From: Phaseolus vulgaris
Lineage: Eukaryota > Streptophyta > Magnoliopsida > Fabales > Fabaceae
NCBI RefSeq assembly: GCF_000499845.2
Contig: NC_023755.2
Span: forward strand, 4,268,087-4,332,086
Direction: 5' to 3'
DNA length: 64,000 nt
The notes below the pieces were generated by a model that saw nothing but the letters and a program-made list of their open reading frames with translations, made no database searches and was not told where the DNA came from. Position 1 is the stretch's first letter, and every line of letters starts with the position of its first letter. Below, piece by piece: positions 9,931 to 21,557 of this stretch. The translations under genes and the position numbers were made by a program.

Positions 9931-11636
9931 CTCCTTGGATGATGTTTAAGTAACTACAAAACAATGTTTAAATAGTAAAGTTGATACTTCAAGTGTTTTT
10001 CTCAACAGTTTAATATCAGTTGAGACCAAACATTAATTAGATTTCAATAAGTTTAAATGCTTTATGTTTTCTTTGAGATTTCAGTTTTAAGTAGTTAGTC
10101 TAAAATATTTAATAAAGTCAACATATTTTAATTATTAATAGTTATATTTTAAAAGTTTTGTCTAAATATTTTAATATAAATTAATATTAATTGTCTAGTT
10201 AGCTTGGTGCTTAGAAAAATACCTTTTCTTTGACATTTTATCAAAAGTTGTTTTTTTATATTCCTTTCCTTCTTATTTTTTAGTAAAATATTTTAAAAGC
10301 TACCCCTATAATAACTTTCTAGGGTTGATGTATTTTATTCTTCGGCTTCTTGATCCCAAAATTTTATATTAAATTTAAAAAGTTAATCTAAAATCTTATA
10401 TTTCTTAAAAATAACATCTTTGTGCAATTTTTGAAGAATAATTTCAATTATTCTAATTATGTTTTGAATTATATTTTAGTATGTCCTTAGTATTGGTTCT
10501 GTCATTATAATGTGTTAAAAGAGAGTGTGTCGGTAATAATTTAATATAAAATTTGAATAGTCAATCTAAATTCTTATATTCAATATAAATAATATATTTA
10601 TTAATTTTAAAAATAATTGAAATTATTAAACATACTTTAAATTTTTTAACAACTCAGTATTTTAATATACATTTAATATTTTACTCTATATTTTAATATA
10701 ATATTTGAATAGTAAATATAAATTCTTATATTCAATAAAAATAATATATTTAGTAATATTTAAAAATAATTGAAATCATTAAACATACTTTAAACTTTTT
10801 AACAACTCAGTATTTTAATATACATTTAATATTTTACTCTATAATTTAATATGTGAGGAAAAAGCAGTTTGTTGAGCAGAATTTAATATTAAAATTAAAT
10901 AGCCAAAACAACATATTTAGTATAATGTATTTTTTCCATTTTTAAAGAATAATTTATATTATTTTATAATTTTTAACAATTCAGTGTATTTAGTATTTTT
11001 TCTGTTTTTAACGCGTCAAGAAAATTCAGTTTATTGATCATAATTTAACAATAAACTCGAATAATCAACCTATATATTTAATAAAAGATAATGTATTTAT
11101 CAATTTTTTAAAGATTTATTTAAATTAGTCTAAATGTATTTTAAAAAACTTAATAATTATGTTTTTAATATTTAGGCTGTAATTCGTGTGTCAAGAAAAA
11201 TAAGTTGATTCATCATAATTCACTAATTTGAATAATCAACCTAAAATCTTACATATTAAATAAAAACATTATTTTTTTAATCTTTCAATCAAAATATGTT
11301 TATAAATTTTTTAAAGAATAATTTAAACTCTTAAAACTATATTTTTAAAATTTAATAACAATTCAATATTTATATATAACATTTATTATTCTCCTTTTCA
11401 TTTTTACAATTTCACAGTCTAGATTCATTCCTTCATATTTTATGATAAATATTTCAAAAACATTGAATCTATATCACCTAAAATTTGAATCATAATGTAA
11501 ATTTGAAACATAATGTTTTTACAATGTGGAAGTGAGTTTCGTAATTATACTTCTCTTTATTTACACGGTGGTCTTGTTACTCAATGTCTTCTTTTTCTTC
11601 GTATTAGTCTCCTTTCTGAGTAAATCTTGGTAATAA
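9931..11636 (-). promoter_or_regulatory. Upstream region of the multi-CLE-like gene, conserved in block B
   Basis: On the minus strand a TATA-like CTATTTAAAC lies at 9975-9966, about 36-45 bases before the ATG. The whole 1.7-kb upstream stretch is AT-rich, has no coding region, and is conserved in block B (38094-39806). It contains internal imperfect repeats of about 170 bp (for example TTTAACAACTCAGTATTTTAATATACATTTAAT near 10650 and 10800). The promoter is inferred only from position and this motif. Confidence 0.35.
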
Positions 11637-11640
11637 GTTG

Positions 11641-12556
11641 TTTATAAGTTCAATAATTTTTATAAGTTGTTTAATTTAGCATTTTTATTCGAGATATTTT
11701 TAAAAAATAAAATGTCGCACAGTTAGGATAAGCAATTATAATTATTAAAATAATTCGAAAATATTTTTTCTTTTGTTCTTTTATCATTTTCTTTTTTAAT
11801 AACATTTTATTTATTTTTATATATCATTTTTTAAATTTTAAGATAACGTATTTTTTTCTAATTACTTTCTTAATATAATTAATATGGAAAGAAAAAAATT
11901 AGCTACGATGAGTGAAAGAAAGTGTATTAACAGTAAATGTATATTAAAATAAAAAGGAAAGGGTATGTTTTCCATGAAATTCTGAATTTAAGATTCGATT
12001 TAAAAAAAACAAATAATAAATATATATTGCAGATCCTTTTTTATTTAGAATAAATTTTTAATTTAAATGAAAGGTTGTAAGAATCTAGTTAATTGTTTAA
12101 GAGTAAACGTGATTTAAATGGATGAAGGTATGAATGTTTTATTTTTTGAATTAAAAGGTTTATTAATAGAAAAAAAGTTAAGTATTGAAATTACATTTAA
12201 AGAAATCGTTTGTCTACATGTTTAACTTTCGTGTCTGATTAGAGAAGTGAAAATTAAAGTTTGACCAATTATTAATCTTATTATCTATCTTCTATAGTTG
12301 TTTGATTTTATTTTGTTTTGAGTAAAAAGTTCTTTAACCTAATAGGTGAAAACTATTTTTAATTATCGAGATGTTATTATAAGAAGATATTGATATTTAA
12401 TGCTACATAGAGCATATTTAATGCATTTCTATGTCCATGTTTGTCAAACATTATAAGATGAAGCTACCTTAGTATAAAGTGTTGGCTGCCACCACTTGTG
12501 AAGTTCAATGACTTTTTTTTTTATTAGTAAAGAATAAATGAATTTAAAGTGACACT
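11641..12556. repeat. Duplicated block C2 (partner of 3988-4915)
   Basis: This is the second copy of the non-coding block described at 3988-4915, in the same orientation. It begins within a few bases of the end of block A and ends ten bases before a CACTA end at 12566. There is no coding potential. Confidence 0.85.
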
Positions 12557-12565
12557 TTAGGGTTA

Positions 12566-13240
12566 CACTACAAGAAATTTGCTATTTACATGTCGATTAT
12601 TACATACAGATTCAAATCCATATGTAAATTGAACATTACATACGGATATTACATACGGATTTTACATACGGATTTAAATTCGTATGTAAAGTGATGTTAC
12701 ATACAGATTTTTACATACGGATTTGGATCTGTATGTAAAGTCAGCATTACATACAAATTTTACATACGTATCTGAATCCGTATGTAAAGTTAGCATTACA
12801 TACAGATTTGGATCCGTATGTAAAGTCAGCGTTACATACAGATTTTTATATACAGATCTAGATCCGTATGTAAAGTTAACATTACATATAGATTTGTATT
12901 AAATATTTTTAATAATTATAATAATAATAATAATATTGATATTAGTGATAATATTAATATTTATATTATTTATAATATTAACAATATTAACAATAGTTAA
13001 TAATATTAATAATTTTAATTATATAAATTATATTAAATTAATTCTTTGCTGATAAAATATATATATATATATATATAAATTATATTAATAATAATAATAA
13101 GTATAATAAAAATCATAATATGACAAAAATATTTGTCTGGTGTAGTTGTTGAAGTTTCTTTGGTAATAACATATATAATAATTGTAATTAATATGCAATT
13201 AATTATGCAACACAAAGTTTGAAGGCAGACCTATTGAGAG
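12566..13240 (+). mobile_element. Truncated CACTA-like element with palindromic subterminal repeats
   Basis: It starts CACTACAAGAAATTTGC, a CACTA-type end. Up to about 12890 it carries repeated inverted words TTTACATACGGAT / ATCCGTATGTAAA, so many short hairpins are possible. The AT-rich core follows, and 13080-13230 resembles, in reverse orientation, the middle of the 6524-7283 element (shared ACACCAG..AA..TTTTGTCAT.TTATGATT). No matching right end or target duplication was found. The right limit is approximate. Confidence 0.5.
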
Positions 13241-13836
13241 TAATCTGTTCAAACTCTTAATGATTGATTTTCTTATCAATCATTGTCATCACAACAAATT
13301 CCAACAAACTTTTATTATTTTGTTTTATATTTAGCGAATCTTTTACTTGAATATTAAATTGTTCCTTGTGGGTTCGATATCCGTCCTTAAAGACAAATTA
13401 TTACTTTTGACAACGCGGTGCACTTGCCGTAAAAAAGTCATCACTTACCCTTTTTAAAAACTACTCCATTCCTTTGGCGTCATATGCTCCATACAACTGT
13501 CACCCAAACCCCTTTCCAAACCCGGTTCAATGACTTTCTTACCTTATGCAAGACCCCAAAATCCAACACACAACCATCACTTTTATATTGTGATAATAAG
13601 TTTGTCATTCAGATAGCGTTGAATTAAGTCTTCTATAAAAAAAACTAATTACATAGAAATTGATTGCCAGATTGTAAAAAAGGAAGTCCATCAAGGTCTG
13701 ATCAAGGTTTTACTCGTGTTTGAGTATCCAACAAGCAGACATCATGACCAAAACTCTTTCTTTTACTATTTTCATAATTTTCATTACAAGTTAGGATGAT
13801 CAATATTTACTCCTAGTTGAGGGGACTCTTAAAAGT
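13241..13836. other. Intergenic with a possible LTR-tail remnant
   Basis: No gene is seen. The stretch around 13360-13440 (CTTGTGGGTTCGATATCCG, then GCGGTGCACTTGCCG) reads like the terminal part of some plant Ty3-type LTRs. It has no partner here, so this is only an impression. Confidence 0.3.
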
Positions 13837-14282
13837 TTAGAAGAAAATGAATCAGACGAGCATCGAAGTTCTAGGCACTCGGGTTAAACTGACTGAGATG
13901 AAGAACATCATTAAGCTCGAACAGAAGGTTAACAGGACTAAATAGTAATTAAACATTAGGTAATACGCTCTTAACTATGATCCAAAAACCTAATCCAGTC
14001 CAATAACAAAGGACCCATAATAATCATATAAATAGTCACGAGTTTCGAGAAAAATGTATGTCATCATCACGCATTTATTGCACTGAGTACCGAATACCAA
14101 GATCTCACTTGAGCGTCAGAGTGCCTTTTGCAGGTACCATCCAGACCTAGATTTTGCAAAGGAAAGGAGGTTAGCGAAAAGCGAGAAGGAAGTTGTTCAG
14201 TGAAGTAAAGAAGAGGCGGAAGTGGACCGACCGACCAAGGAGGAAGGTAATAGTTCTCTCAATTCCAACCCCTACGAGAATA
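13837..14282 (+). repeat. 5' LTR of the relic Tat element
   Basis: It aligns with 17753-18051 (for example GAACATCATTAAGCTCGAAC, and AAATAGTCACGA with TTATTGCACTG). A TATA-like CATATAAATAG lies near 14026, and CACTTGAGCGTCAGAGTGCC lies about 80 bp later, as in the LTR of the complete element. The left edge is approximate. Confidence 0.65.
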
Positions 14283-14284
14283 AT

Positions 14285-14303
14285 TGGCGTCCACTCTAGG
14301 GCC
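14285..14303 (+). other. Primer-binding-like site of the relic Tat element
   Basis: TGGCGTCCACTCTAGGGCC just inside the 5' LTR corresponds to TGGCGCCCACCGTGGGGCC at 28642 in the complete element. I could not name the primer tRNA. Confidence 0.6.
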
Positions 14304-14331
14304 GAGGGAATTTGAAGGAACAGACGATCAA

Positions 14332-15320
14332 ATGGCGTAAACTAGGAACATGGCAAACAAGAGGATGTCGAAAGCTGAGAAGATGACATTACTAATGTCT
14401 TTACAAAGAGAGATGGTAGAGAAGGTTATGTTCACCTTAGTCCTAACAACAAGGTGAATGAGACCCTACTTCCAAAATCATGCCATAGTGGTAAGAACCA
14501 ACTACTATCATTAAAATTCTTTCTAAACCGGATTGCAAGACGAATGATTGGGTGGTCGATAGAGCTATCCCAGTTCGACATCCAGTATGAACCACGAGGC
14601 ACAATAAAATCTCAATGTATGACCGACTTCTCAGCTAAGCTCACAATCATAACTTCTCGGCAAAAAAGTTCAAAACTTTGTATGGAGGAGCATCGTGTGT
14701 AGATTCGGCATCCCGCACACAATCATAATTGACAATGAACGACAATTCATCGATTGAGGGCTAGAAACCTTCTACGAATGGCTCGATATCAAATACGTAA
14801 CAAGCTCGGTTGGACACCTTCAAATTAATGGGCAAGCTAATGCGACGAACAAGATCATCCTAAACAAGTTGAAGAAACGACTTGGCACGAAAAAAGGGAG
14901 GTGGACAAAGGAGTTAATAGAGGTCTTATGGGCGTATCGTTGCAACCCCACACCTCAACCCAAGAGACACCGTATAGCTTGACCTATGGGATCGAGTCCA
15001 TGATCCCAGTCGAGGTAGGGGAACCATCCCTAAGAAGGACAAGTATTGATCCAAGCCTTAATCAAGAAAGCCTATCGGTCGTCCATGACCTTATAAATGA
15101 ACTCCGAGATAAAAGCAAAATCCGAGAAGCTGGATGCAAGTTCAGAGCTGCTATTAGATACAACTCTACATTCCGACCAAGGAGTTTTCAGAAAAGAGAT
15201 TTTGTATGGAGAATGCGTAGCGAAGCAAGGAAGACCGAAGGAAAATTCTCATCCAACTGGAAAAGCCCCTTTCGGATCCAAGACATAGTGGTCGGGGGGA
15301 CATATTATCTACAATGGTAG
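14332..15320 (+). pseudogene. Broken gag-pol remains of the relic Tat element
   Basis: An ATG at 14332 followed by a stop at 14338-14340 matches the gag start of the complete element (the T-R-N context survives). After a deletion of several kb, 14490-14680 encodes the end of the Ty3 RNase H region (GRMIGWSIELSQFDIQYEPR). After another deletion, 14695-15320 encodes the C-terminal half of integrase: IIIDNERQF, then NKIILNKLKKRLGTKKGRW and WAYRCNP. In-frame stops and frameshifts are present. The central integrase aspartate is in IIIDNERQF, and the glutamate expected after NGQA is replaced in NGQANATNK. It is non-functional. Confidence 0.8.
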
Positions 15321-15499
15321 GAAAAATTATACCAAGGACGTTGAATGTCGCAAACCTCAGGTTTTATTACATTTAAATAAATAAATTCATGCACTCTTTC
15401 CTCGCCCCGCCATTTTATCCCTAAGGGGGAATTTCATTAGTACTATTCTTTTCTCCAATATAAGTTAATGATGAACCATAGGACAAATAACAGAGACTC

Positions 15500-15665
15500 G
15501 CCTCTGCTAAGGATGCTTACGTTAATTGGTAATCCCTCCCGTGACCTAAAGAATCAACTAAGGACACTTACCTTAACCGATAATCCCTCCTGAGACCTAA
15601 TGACTCGGCTCGGTTAAGGATGCTTACCTTAACCGGTAATCCCTCCAAAGACACAATTAAGCAAA
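15500..15665 (+). repeat. Short tandem repeats downstream of the relic pol
   Basis: There are three diverged units of about 51-56 bp built on TAAGGATGCTTACCTTAACCGGTAATCCCTCC, starting near 15511, 15562 and 15618. They occupy the same place as the 55-bp repeats of the complete Tat element, between integrase and the antisense ORF, but the sequence is unrelated. Confidence 0.7.
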
Positions 15666-16386
15666 GAAACTTGTCAAAAGCAATTACGATCAACCGAAGA
15701 CTTGTATTATACTGTTGACATATTTCCATTACTATTACTTAGTTATTTTTATTGTGAAAACAGGGATATGCAAAATATTGAACTTTTCATTTATATAAAA
15801 GGAGGAGGCCACACCCTGACCTTGAGGGAACAAAAGGCATTAATTCAATGTTACGACCATCAGCCCTCGGCTCCAAGTCCTTGGAGACACCTAACTCGTC
15901 AAAGGAAACCATCCGACTGTCCATCACTGTTTTGTTAACATCAAACTCACCACCAGTAGGTGGCCAATTCTACAATAGGTGGGCTTGTCGACCGACTTGG
16001 TCGAAGCTCTCACTACACATGACCAAGATATTGTCTTGGAATTTTTCAAGCACGGCTTCAACCGAGGCCTTCTTGGCTTCCAAGGTTGTGTTTCTAGCCT
16101 TCGAAGGACAACACCGCTTCCAAGGTCGACGTCAAAGAGCTGGATGCCTCGACTAATTCATTCTTTAAGCGAGAAATTTCTTTTGCCGACCGTTGATTGC
16201 CCTCATCAAGGGCGAGCCTGGTCAATACCAAAGCTCGGGCCTACATCTCAACTGCGGCTGAAAACAAGTATTGTCGAGGGATGACCCTTATCATGTTCTC
16301 CTCGGTCGATCTCAAACTGATCTGAATGCCCTTTTGAGAATTGGGCATCCCCTTATGCAGTGGAAGGGGCTCAGCAGCAGTATCAG

Positions 16387-17333
16387 CTAGAGAGAGAGGG
16401 ATCCTAGCCGGATAGGAGAGGCGGGAGGAGGATGTATCGGAGTCCTGTGAGGTGACGAAGTGGTGGAGGCAGTCATCTTCCTCTTCTTTTTCCTACTCCC
16501 TTTAGCAGAAGGAAGTCCAGGTTCAGGTATGCCGACAACATAAGGGTTGCCCGTAGCAACTGTTTCAAGACTACCTTTGCCCTTGGCGCGAAGCTCGGCC
16601 AACATGTTAGCAGATTGGGGGGTCACCTATACCTGTATCAAATGAAAACAAGTCAGTCAAAAGATATAAATCGACCGAGATGAAGAACAATGTGAACATA
16701 CCATGAAAATCGCTCCATCGTTGGGACAATTTATATATAGTTAAAAACTTTTGGGTAGGGAGCCTTCTCGGTAGGTTATCAAAAACATAATACACCTCCA
16801 ACTCTTTAGCGCTCGAGGTTGAACAAGGCCACAATTAATGAAGAAAATAAGAAGGAGAAGGACGAAGACAAAACATATCACATACAAATCGAAAGACCTA
16901 CAAGGAGGCCCAAGAATTGGGGGTAAACTTGAGAAGGAGATATGTTAAGTTCCCTGAGGACACCCATAGTGAAATCATCAAAAGGAAGAGCTAAATGCAA
17001 GTCATAAAAGAGGCAAGAATAAGCAAAGAAGAAAGTTGTTTCGGTAGGTGACTGACTGATGCAAATAGTATCGGCCGGATGACACAAGTCAACAGCGAGA
17101 ATGCCATCAACTGCATCTGGCTTCATAAGGCATACTTTATGAACAAAAGACGAAATAAAAGAAGAATCCTTGAACAGGGAGGAGAACCTGGTAACTTTAG
17201 GGTCAACCCAGTCAAATCTCGAATAATGGGATGACTCCCTAGCAGGGTTCGATCGATCGGCAGCAACACTTAGGTCGTAAACCCTAACTGAATCCACAAT
17301 AGGAGACACCGCTTCATGAGTCATAGGAGGCAT
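16387..17333 (-). pseudogene. Antisense additional ORF of the relic Tat element (broken)
   Basis: Read opposite to the element, 17333-16878 encodes 151 residues with DWVDPKV, then FYDLHLALPFDDFTMGVLRELNISPSQVYPQ. 16834-16702 continues with NLPRRLPTQKFLTIYKLSQRWSDFHG. These match in order the first exon of the ORF at 34661-36480 (DWVEIAV; FVDLRVTLPFDEFTTDVLRFLNLAPTQLHPN; ADFVG). The family resembles the domain usually called putative gypsy-type transposon. A G^GTATGT donor at 16702/16701 sits at the same place as in the complete copy. A second part (16626-16387) is rich in K, R, S and P. Frameshifts and a gap near 16840-16880 show it is dead. Confidence 0.65.
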
Positions 17334-17752
17334 CTTTTGAAACGCATCGACCTATAAGGTTTCGGTCAAGGACGAACCAGAGGAAAAAGGAAACGAAGTA
17401 GAAGAAGAAGAGCTAGAGGAAAACATGACTAACCTCTCAGAATGAAGGGAAAACACCTCACCGGGATGAGTAAGGATTCGGGAGTCAGAGAAAGAAGGTA
17501 ATGGACGAGAGAGGAGGGGACCACAATTTATAGGTTCTGAGGAGAGAGGAATAGTAAATGTTTATTTCATTCCAACCATTAGATTTCTTTTGATCTAATA
17601 GTCCCCGTTGATTAGCGCCAATAAATTCAAGGTAATTCATGACAAACATCTTGTCAAAAGCTCGGCTCCGCTAATGTCACATCCAGCATCGGTAAGTGCA
17701 ACCGTCACATTTATGACTCTTCATGTTGACACCTCTCAACCCTGGGAGCAAG

Positions 17753-18051
17753 TGTACTAGCCGGAACCGGACGACCATCGAAGGTCTCGTCATCCGGCTT
17801 GAACCGACCGAGATAAAGAACATCATTAAGCTCGAACAAAAGGTTAACAGGACTAAACAATGATTAAGGATTAGGTAATACGCTCTTAATTATTATTTAA
17901 AACCCTATTCTGACCCAATAACAGAAGACCCACAATAACAATATAAATAGTCACGAATTTTGAGAAAAAGATACGTTATCATCACGTATTTATTGCACTG
18001 GGTACTGAATATCAATATCTCACTTGAGCGTCGAGTACCTTTTGCAGATAC
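17753..18051 (+). repeat. 3' LTR of the relic Tat element, truncated
   Basis: It begins TGTACTAGCCGG right after a purine-rich CCTGGGAGCAAG (17741-17752) and aligns with the 5' LTR. It contains CACTTGAGCGTCGAGTACC. It stops at 18051, where unrelated sequence starting TGTTAAAATAATT begins. About 150 bp of the expected 3' end is missing. Confidence 0.75.
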
Positions 18052-18900
18052 TGTTAAAATAATTTATTTTAGTTATTCTTTTCTGCTTAGGTAGTTGGGC
18101 CCGTATAAGCCCATTATATCTTTTCTATTTTTGACATATTTTTGACTCAGGGAAAAGGTCGTTTCTTCGTCTTGCTGCAACTTACTCCTCTGGCTCGAGT
18201 GCATTTTTCTGTTTTTTCATTTTTTATGTTATAAATAACAGTCCTTTTGGTTTCTTTGGACATGTTTTTTCAAGCATCAGCTCTGTAGGGATATCGTGTG
18301 TGGAAGTGTGATACTTTCAACCAAAGATTATGAGAAATTAATGTAACCGGAAAAATGAGAATGATACCCGAATTTTTAAGTGGAAAACCCCTTTAAATAG
18401 AGGTAAAAAAACCACTGGCGAGAGAGCCAAAACTTCCACTATAATGGTACTGGGAGTACAATGAATTCCTCTCTAACTAATAGATAAATAGCCCTAAAAC
18501 AAATTCTCTCCATATGGGTTAAACACTTACACCCAAGAGAAGAAATAGAGAGTATATGAAAAGAGAGAGGAAGCAAGTGTGTGTTGCTGTTTGTTGTGTG
18601 TTACATTGCTTGAAGGAAACTATTATATATATTGGTTCTAGGAGACAACAATAATAAAAACAATTAATGGTAAGTAACCTCCCTTTAATTACAATTAATT
18701 GTGGTAAGTAACCTCCCTTTGATTGCAATTAATTGTAGCAAGTACCCTCTCAATTATGCCAAGGAAACGGTTAAAGGTGAGTCATAACCCACAAACTCAA
18801 TAATATTCTCTTTTCTTCTTTCACCTCTGTTTTCGTTTATCTCCAACTTTGTTTTCTCCTTGCATGTCAAACAAATTTTTGATCATCAAGAACACAATTT
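18052..18900 (+). mobile_element. LTR-like sequence of unknown family
   Basis: It begins TGTTAAAATAATTTATTTTAG exactly where the relic Tat LTR is cut. It carries a TATA-like GTTATAAATAACAG near 18229 and a GTGGAAAACCCCTTTAAATA..AACCACTGGCG segment of the kind seen in leaders of plant LTR elements. Two 34-bp tandem units (TAAGTAACCTCCCTTT) lie at 18671-18738. No partner LTR or coding region is present. It may be a truncated or solo LTR. Confidence 0.35.
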
Positions 18901-18964
18901 CTATCTTTTATAATTGGTTTTGCCTAGGGTTTCTTAAGACACACGTCAACCTATAACCACATAC

Positions 18965-19249
18965 CTTAAGTGCACCAGCTTTATTAAATTCATCGAACAT
19001 AGCAGAAACAACTTGTAATAGTTCTGGGTCTTTCGTAATAACAACATTGTCACTAATGTCATAAACATCTTCGGAAAGTTGGTTGTACATGGACTAAAGA
19101 TGTGTGTACTCTACTCCCATCAAAGGACCACTAACCACGTTACCAAGAACATCAGTAACAAATGATACAGCACCATCCATAACCTTATATGGGAGTACTC
19201 CAATAGAGTTAATTTTTTTAATAGCATCATAAACCTTAAACCCTAAAAC
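18965..19249 (-). pseudogene. Unidentified exon-like fragment (95 codons, one stop)
   Basis: On the minus strand a TATCTTTCAG acceptor at 19250 is followed by 285 nt in one frame and a G^GTATGTGG donor at 18964, phase 0 at both ends. The translation includes GFKVYDAIKKINSIG, VMDGAVSFVTDVLGNVVSG, then an in-frame TAG, then YNQLSEDVYDISDNVVITKD and SAMFDEFNKAGALK. A preceding stretch (19390-19275) reads VFFHLAKRVARNIDEKLGEV before a stop. The composition is that of a real protein, but I do not recognise the family. It ends close to the start of duplicated block B. It is probably a gene remnant or a captured exon. Confidence 0.45.
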
Positions 19250-19644
19250 CTGAAAGATACATGGATCATCGATTGCTTCTAGTCAAACATTTTAGAAAGT
19301 GCCAATTTTGACACTTCACCTAACTTTTCATCAATATTCCGAGCAACCCTTTTAGCAAGGTGAAAGAACACGATGACCCTTCTGAAATCAGAATCATGTG
19401 CTGTTCTTGTTGTTATTGCTCTAACCAAAACCTTTCAGGTTTCACTATGAAGACTATACATTACTTCACATGAGTGATTTTGGAGTCTTTCACCTTTTAT
19501 TTTTGCTGCATTATATATAACACCAAAAGGGATTTGATAACGGAACCTCGATTTTGATAAAACTACAAGACTTAAGTAATTTCAAGAAAATCAAAGTTAT
19601 TATAACTACAAAAGATAAGAGGATGCAAATTTAGATGTAAACGA

Positions 19645-20086
19645 TGTAAGAAATTATGTAAATTAATTTCTATAAAGTGACTCACATGACTTAGAGTTTG
19701 GGCTTTGGGCCCAAATATGATTTAATAATAATAATAGAATAAAGGGCCCATTGGTTAACATGAGAAATATATATCTAATGATATACCTAATGAAAACCTA
19801 AATCTGATGGAGATTGGGTACTAAAGGTTATAGGGTTCTGTCTCTGCAAATAATAGTTGTCTCACTGTTAACCATCACGAAAGTGTGTGACAAGTACGGA
19901 ATTGCTAAGAGATAGATTGGGATAAAGGAGATAAAGTAACTACTCAATTAGGATCACTCATGGATCAAGGTAAGTGCCTATTCCTTCTTCATTGTATGTT
20001 TTGTGTGAGAATCATGATATGATAAGATCTATTTGTGAACATAATTGTATGTGTTCAATTTACGTTTATTCATGTTTTGCCTTACA
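19645..20086 (+). repeat. 5' LTR of the copia element (442 bp)
   Basis: It begins TGTAAGAAATTATG and ends TTGCCTTACA. It is collinear with 26431-26872 with about 7 substitutions and no indel. It should hold the element promoter. Confidence 0.95.
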
Positions 20087-20088
20087 TG

Positions 20089-20104
20089 TGGTATTAGAGC
20101 CTTG
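20089..20104 (+). other. Primer-binding site (initiator tRNA-Met type)
   Basis: TGGTATTAGAGCCTTG lies two bases after the 5' LTR. The usual copia site complementary to the 3' end of initiator tRNA-Met is TGGTATCAGAGC, so there is one mismatch in the core. Minus-strand DNA synthesis would be primed here. Confidence 0.85.
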
Positions 20105-20897
20105 TTGCTCATTTTTGTGATTCTCCATTAATGTTTTTCCAAAATTCAAAGAACCCTAATTTTAAAATATTCTCAATTTAAGAACACTAATTTTAAAATT
20201 AGGATTTATAGATTAAGGTTTCCATTCCTCTATAATAGATCCCTAATTGTCCTAAACCATCAAAATTAAAGAACCCTAATTTTAATTAATCCCAATTGAA
20301 GAACCCTAATTTTTAAAATTAGGGTTTATGGATCAACACCATTAACGGCGTAAAACCTTTTGAACCCAAACGCAAGAAAGTGGCTGCTGCTGCGGCACGG
20401 TGACTCATTGTGAGAGGGGTGGTTAACGGCATCCCTACAGCTTAAGCAATTTTGCTTCATGAAAAAGAAGCAAATTTGATTTACTGTGCCTTAGGTTATC
20501 AATTTTATTAATATTATATTATAATATAATATAATAAAATGCATGAAAAGAATCCAATTAATGAATCTATGTATGAATTATTCTCTGTCATCATGAAATG
20601 CATGAATTCTTTGCTGCACCCATATTAAAGTTTAATCAATTGTTACTTTTCTATAATTTAGGTTATGTTATAATGTAATTAAATTTACATTTAAATTAAA
20701 CTTTAATTAATTAATTAAAAGTGAGTAACGAAAATTATTTTATGTTTTATGTATCATGTTTTAATGTAATTTTATTTGCATTAAATTAAAGTTTTAATGA
20801 AATTTTATTATGTTCATTAAATTAAAGTTTAATTAATTGATTGAAAGTGAGGAATGGAAAATTATTTTTCCGCTTTATGTATTAATTTTTAAATTAA

Positions 20898-21225
20898 AAT
20901 TTTGGAATTAATTGTATGATAGATTTGTAATCACCAAAGTGATCAAATCTTTATGTTTTATTTAATTCCAAATTATGGATGAAATTTTATTTCAATTAAT
21001 GATATTATTTATGGAATTATTTGTATGATAGATTTGTAATCACCAAAGTGATCAAATCTTTATGTTTTATTTAATTCCAAATTATGGATGATGAAATTTT
21101 ATTTCAATTAATGATATTATTTATGGAATTATTTGTATGATAGATTTGTAATCACCAAAGTGATCAAATCTTTAAGTTTTATTTAATTCCAGATTACTGA
21201 TAAATTTTATTCCAATTACCTATAG
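20898..21225 (+). repeat. Three tandem 109/112-bp units in the copia leader
   Basis: The word GTATGATAGATTTGTAATC recurs at 20914, 21023 and 21135, giving periods of 109 and 112 bp; the difference is one extra ATG. Each unit also holds CACCAAAGTGATCAAATCTT, a short palindrome-rich core. They lie where gag would be expected, between the primer-binding site and protease. Confidence 0.9.
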
Positions 21226-21557
21226 AATGGATGCTAAATTATTTATATATATGGGTAAATGGAAATTCATTATTATAGGGCATTATGGATCACCCAAAGG
21301 TTGATTAGTTGTCCTTATAATTAATGGATATGATTGTTGGTAGTGAGTATGTGTTATTAGTTTTGCTTGTATATCCAAAGATAACAAGTGTTTCTAGTTA
21401 ATGCATACATCTTGCCAAATAAAGTTAATACTATTAGCATCATTATGTTTTGTGTATTAATGGATCTCCCAAAGGAGAACATTAGTATACATATAATGTT
21501 TTCTGAATCTGTATAGTATGTTTAGTTTATGACTCGAAGTATTAATGTTAAGCATGT

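Larger units (their letters stand above)
5980..11636. repeat. Segmental duplication, block A (partner of 19410-39806)
   Basis: Block A aligns with block B over its whole length once B's two retrotransposon insertions are set aside. Anchors include TATTGCTCTAACCAAAACCT at the left, the multi-CLE-like gene with both flanks, and TTGTTACTCAATGTCTTCTT near the right end. A differs from B by a 760-bp CACTA element plus about 520 bp of neighbouring DNA (absent from B), and by the number of coding repeats. Similarity stops at about 11636 in A and 39806 in B. Confidence 0.9.
13837..18051 (+). mobile_element. Relic Tat-type Ty3 retrotransposon with large internal deletions
   Basis: Collinear remains of one element are present in this order: 5' LTR, primer-binding-like site, gag start, RNase H fragment, integrase fragment, tandem repeats, antisense additional ORF, purine-rich tract and 3' LTR. 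The order matches the complete element at 28184-37245. Protease, reverse transcriptase and most of gag are missing. The left border is uncertain because the first bases of the 5' LTR cannot be aligned. The 3' LTR is cut at 18051, so no target duplication can be assigned. Confidence 0.8.

Noticed and set aside
13033..13215. 60-codon minus-strand frame rich in I and Y
   Set aside because: It is produced by the (TA)n and ATA repeats in the AT-rich core of a CACTA-like element.
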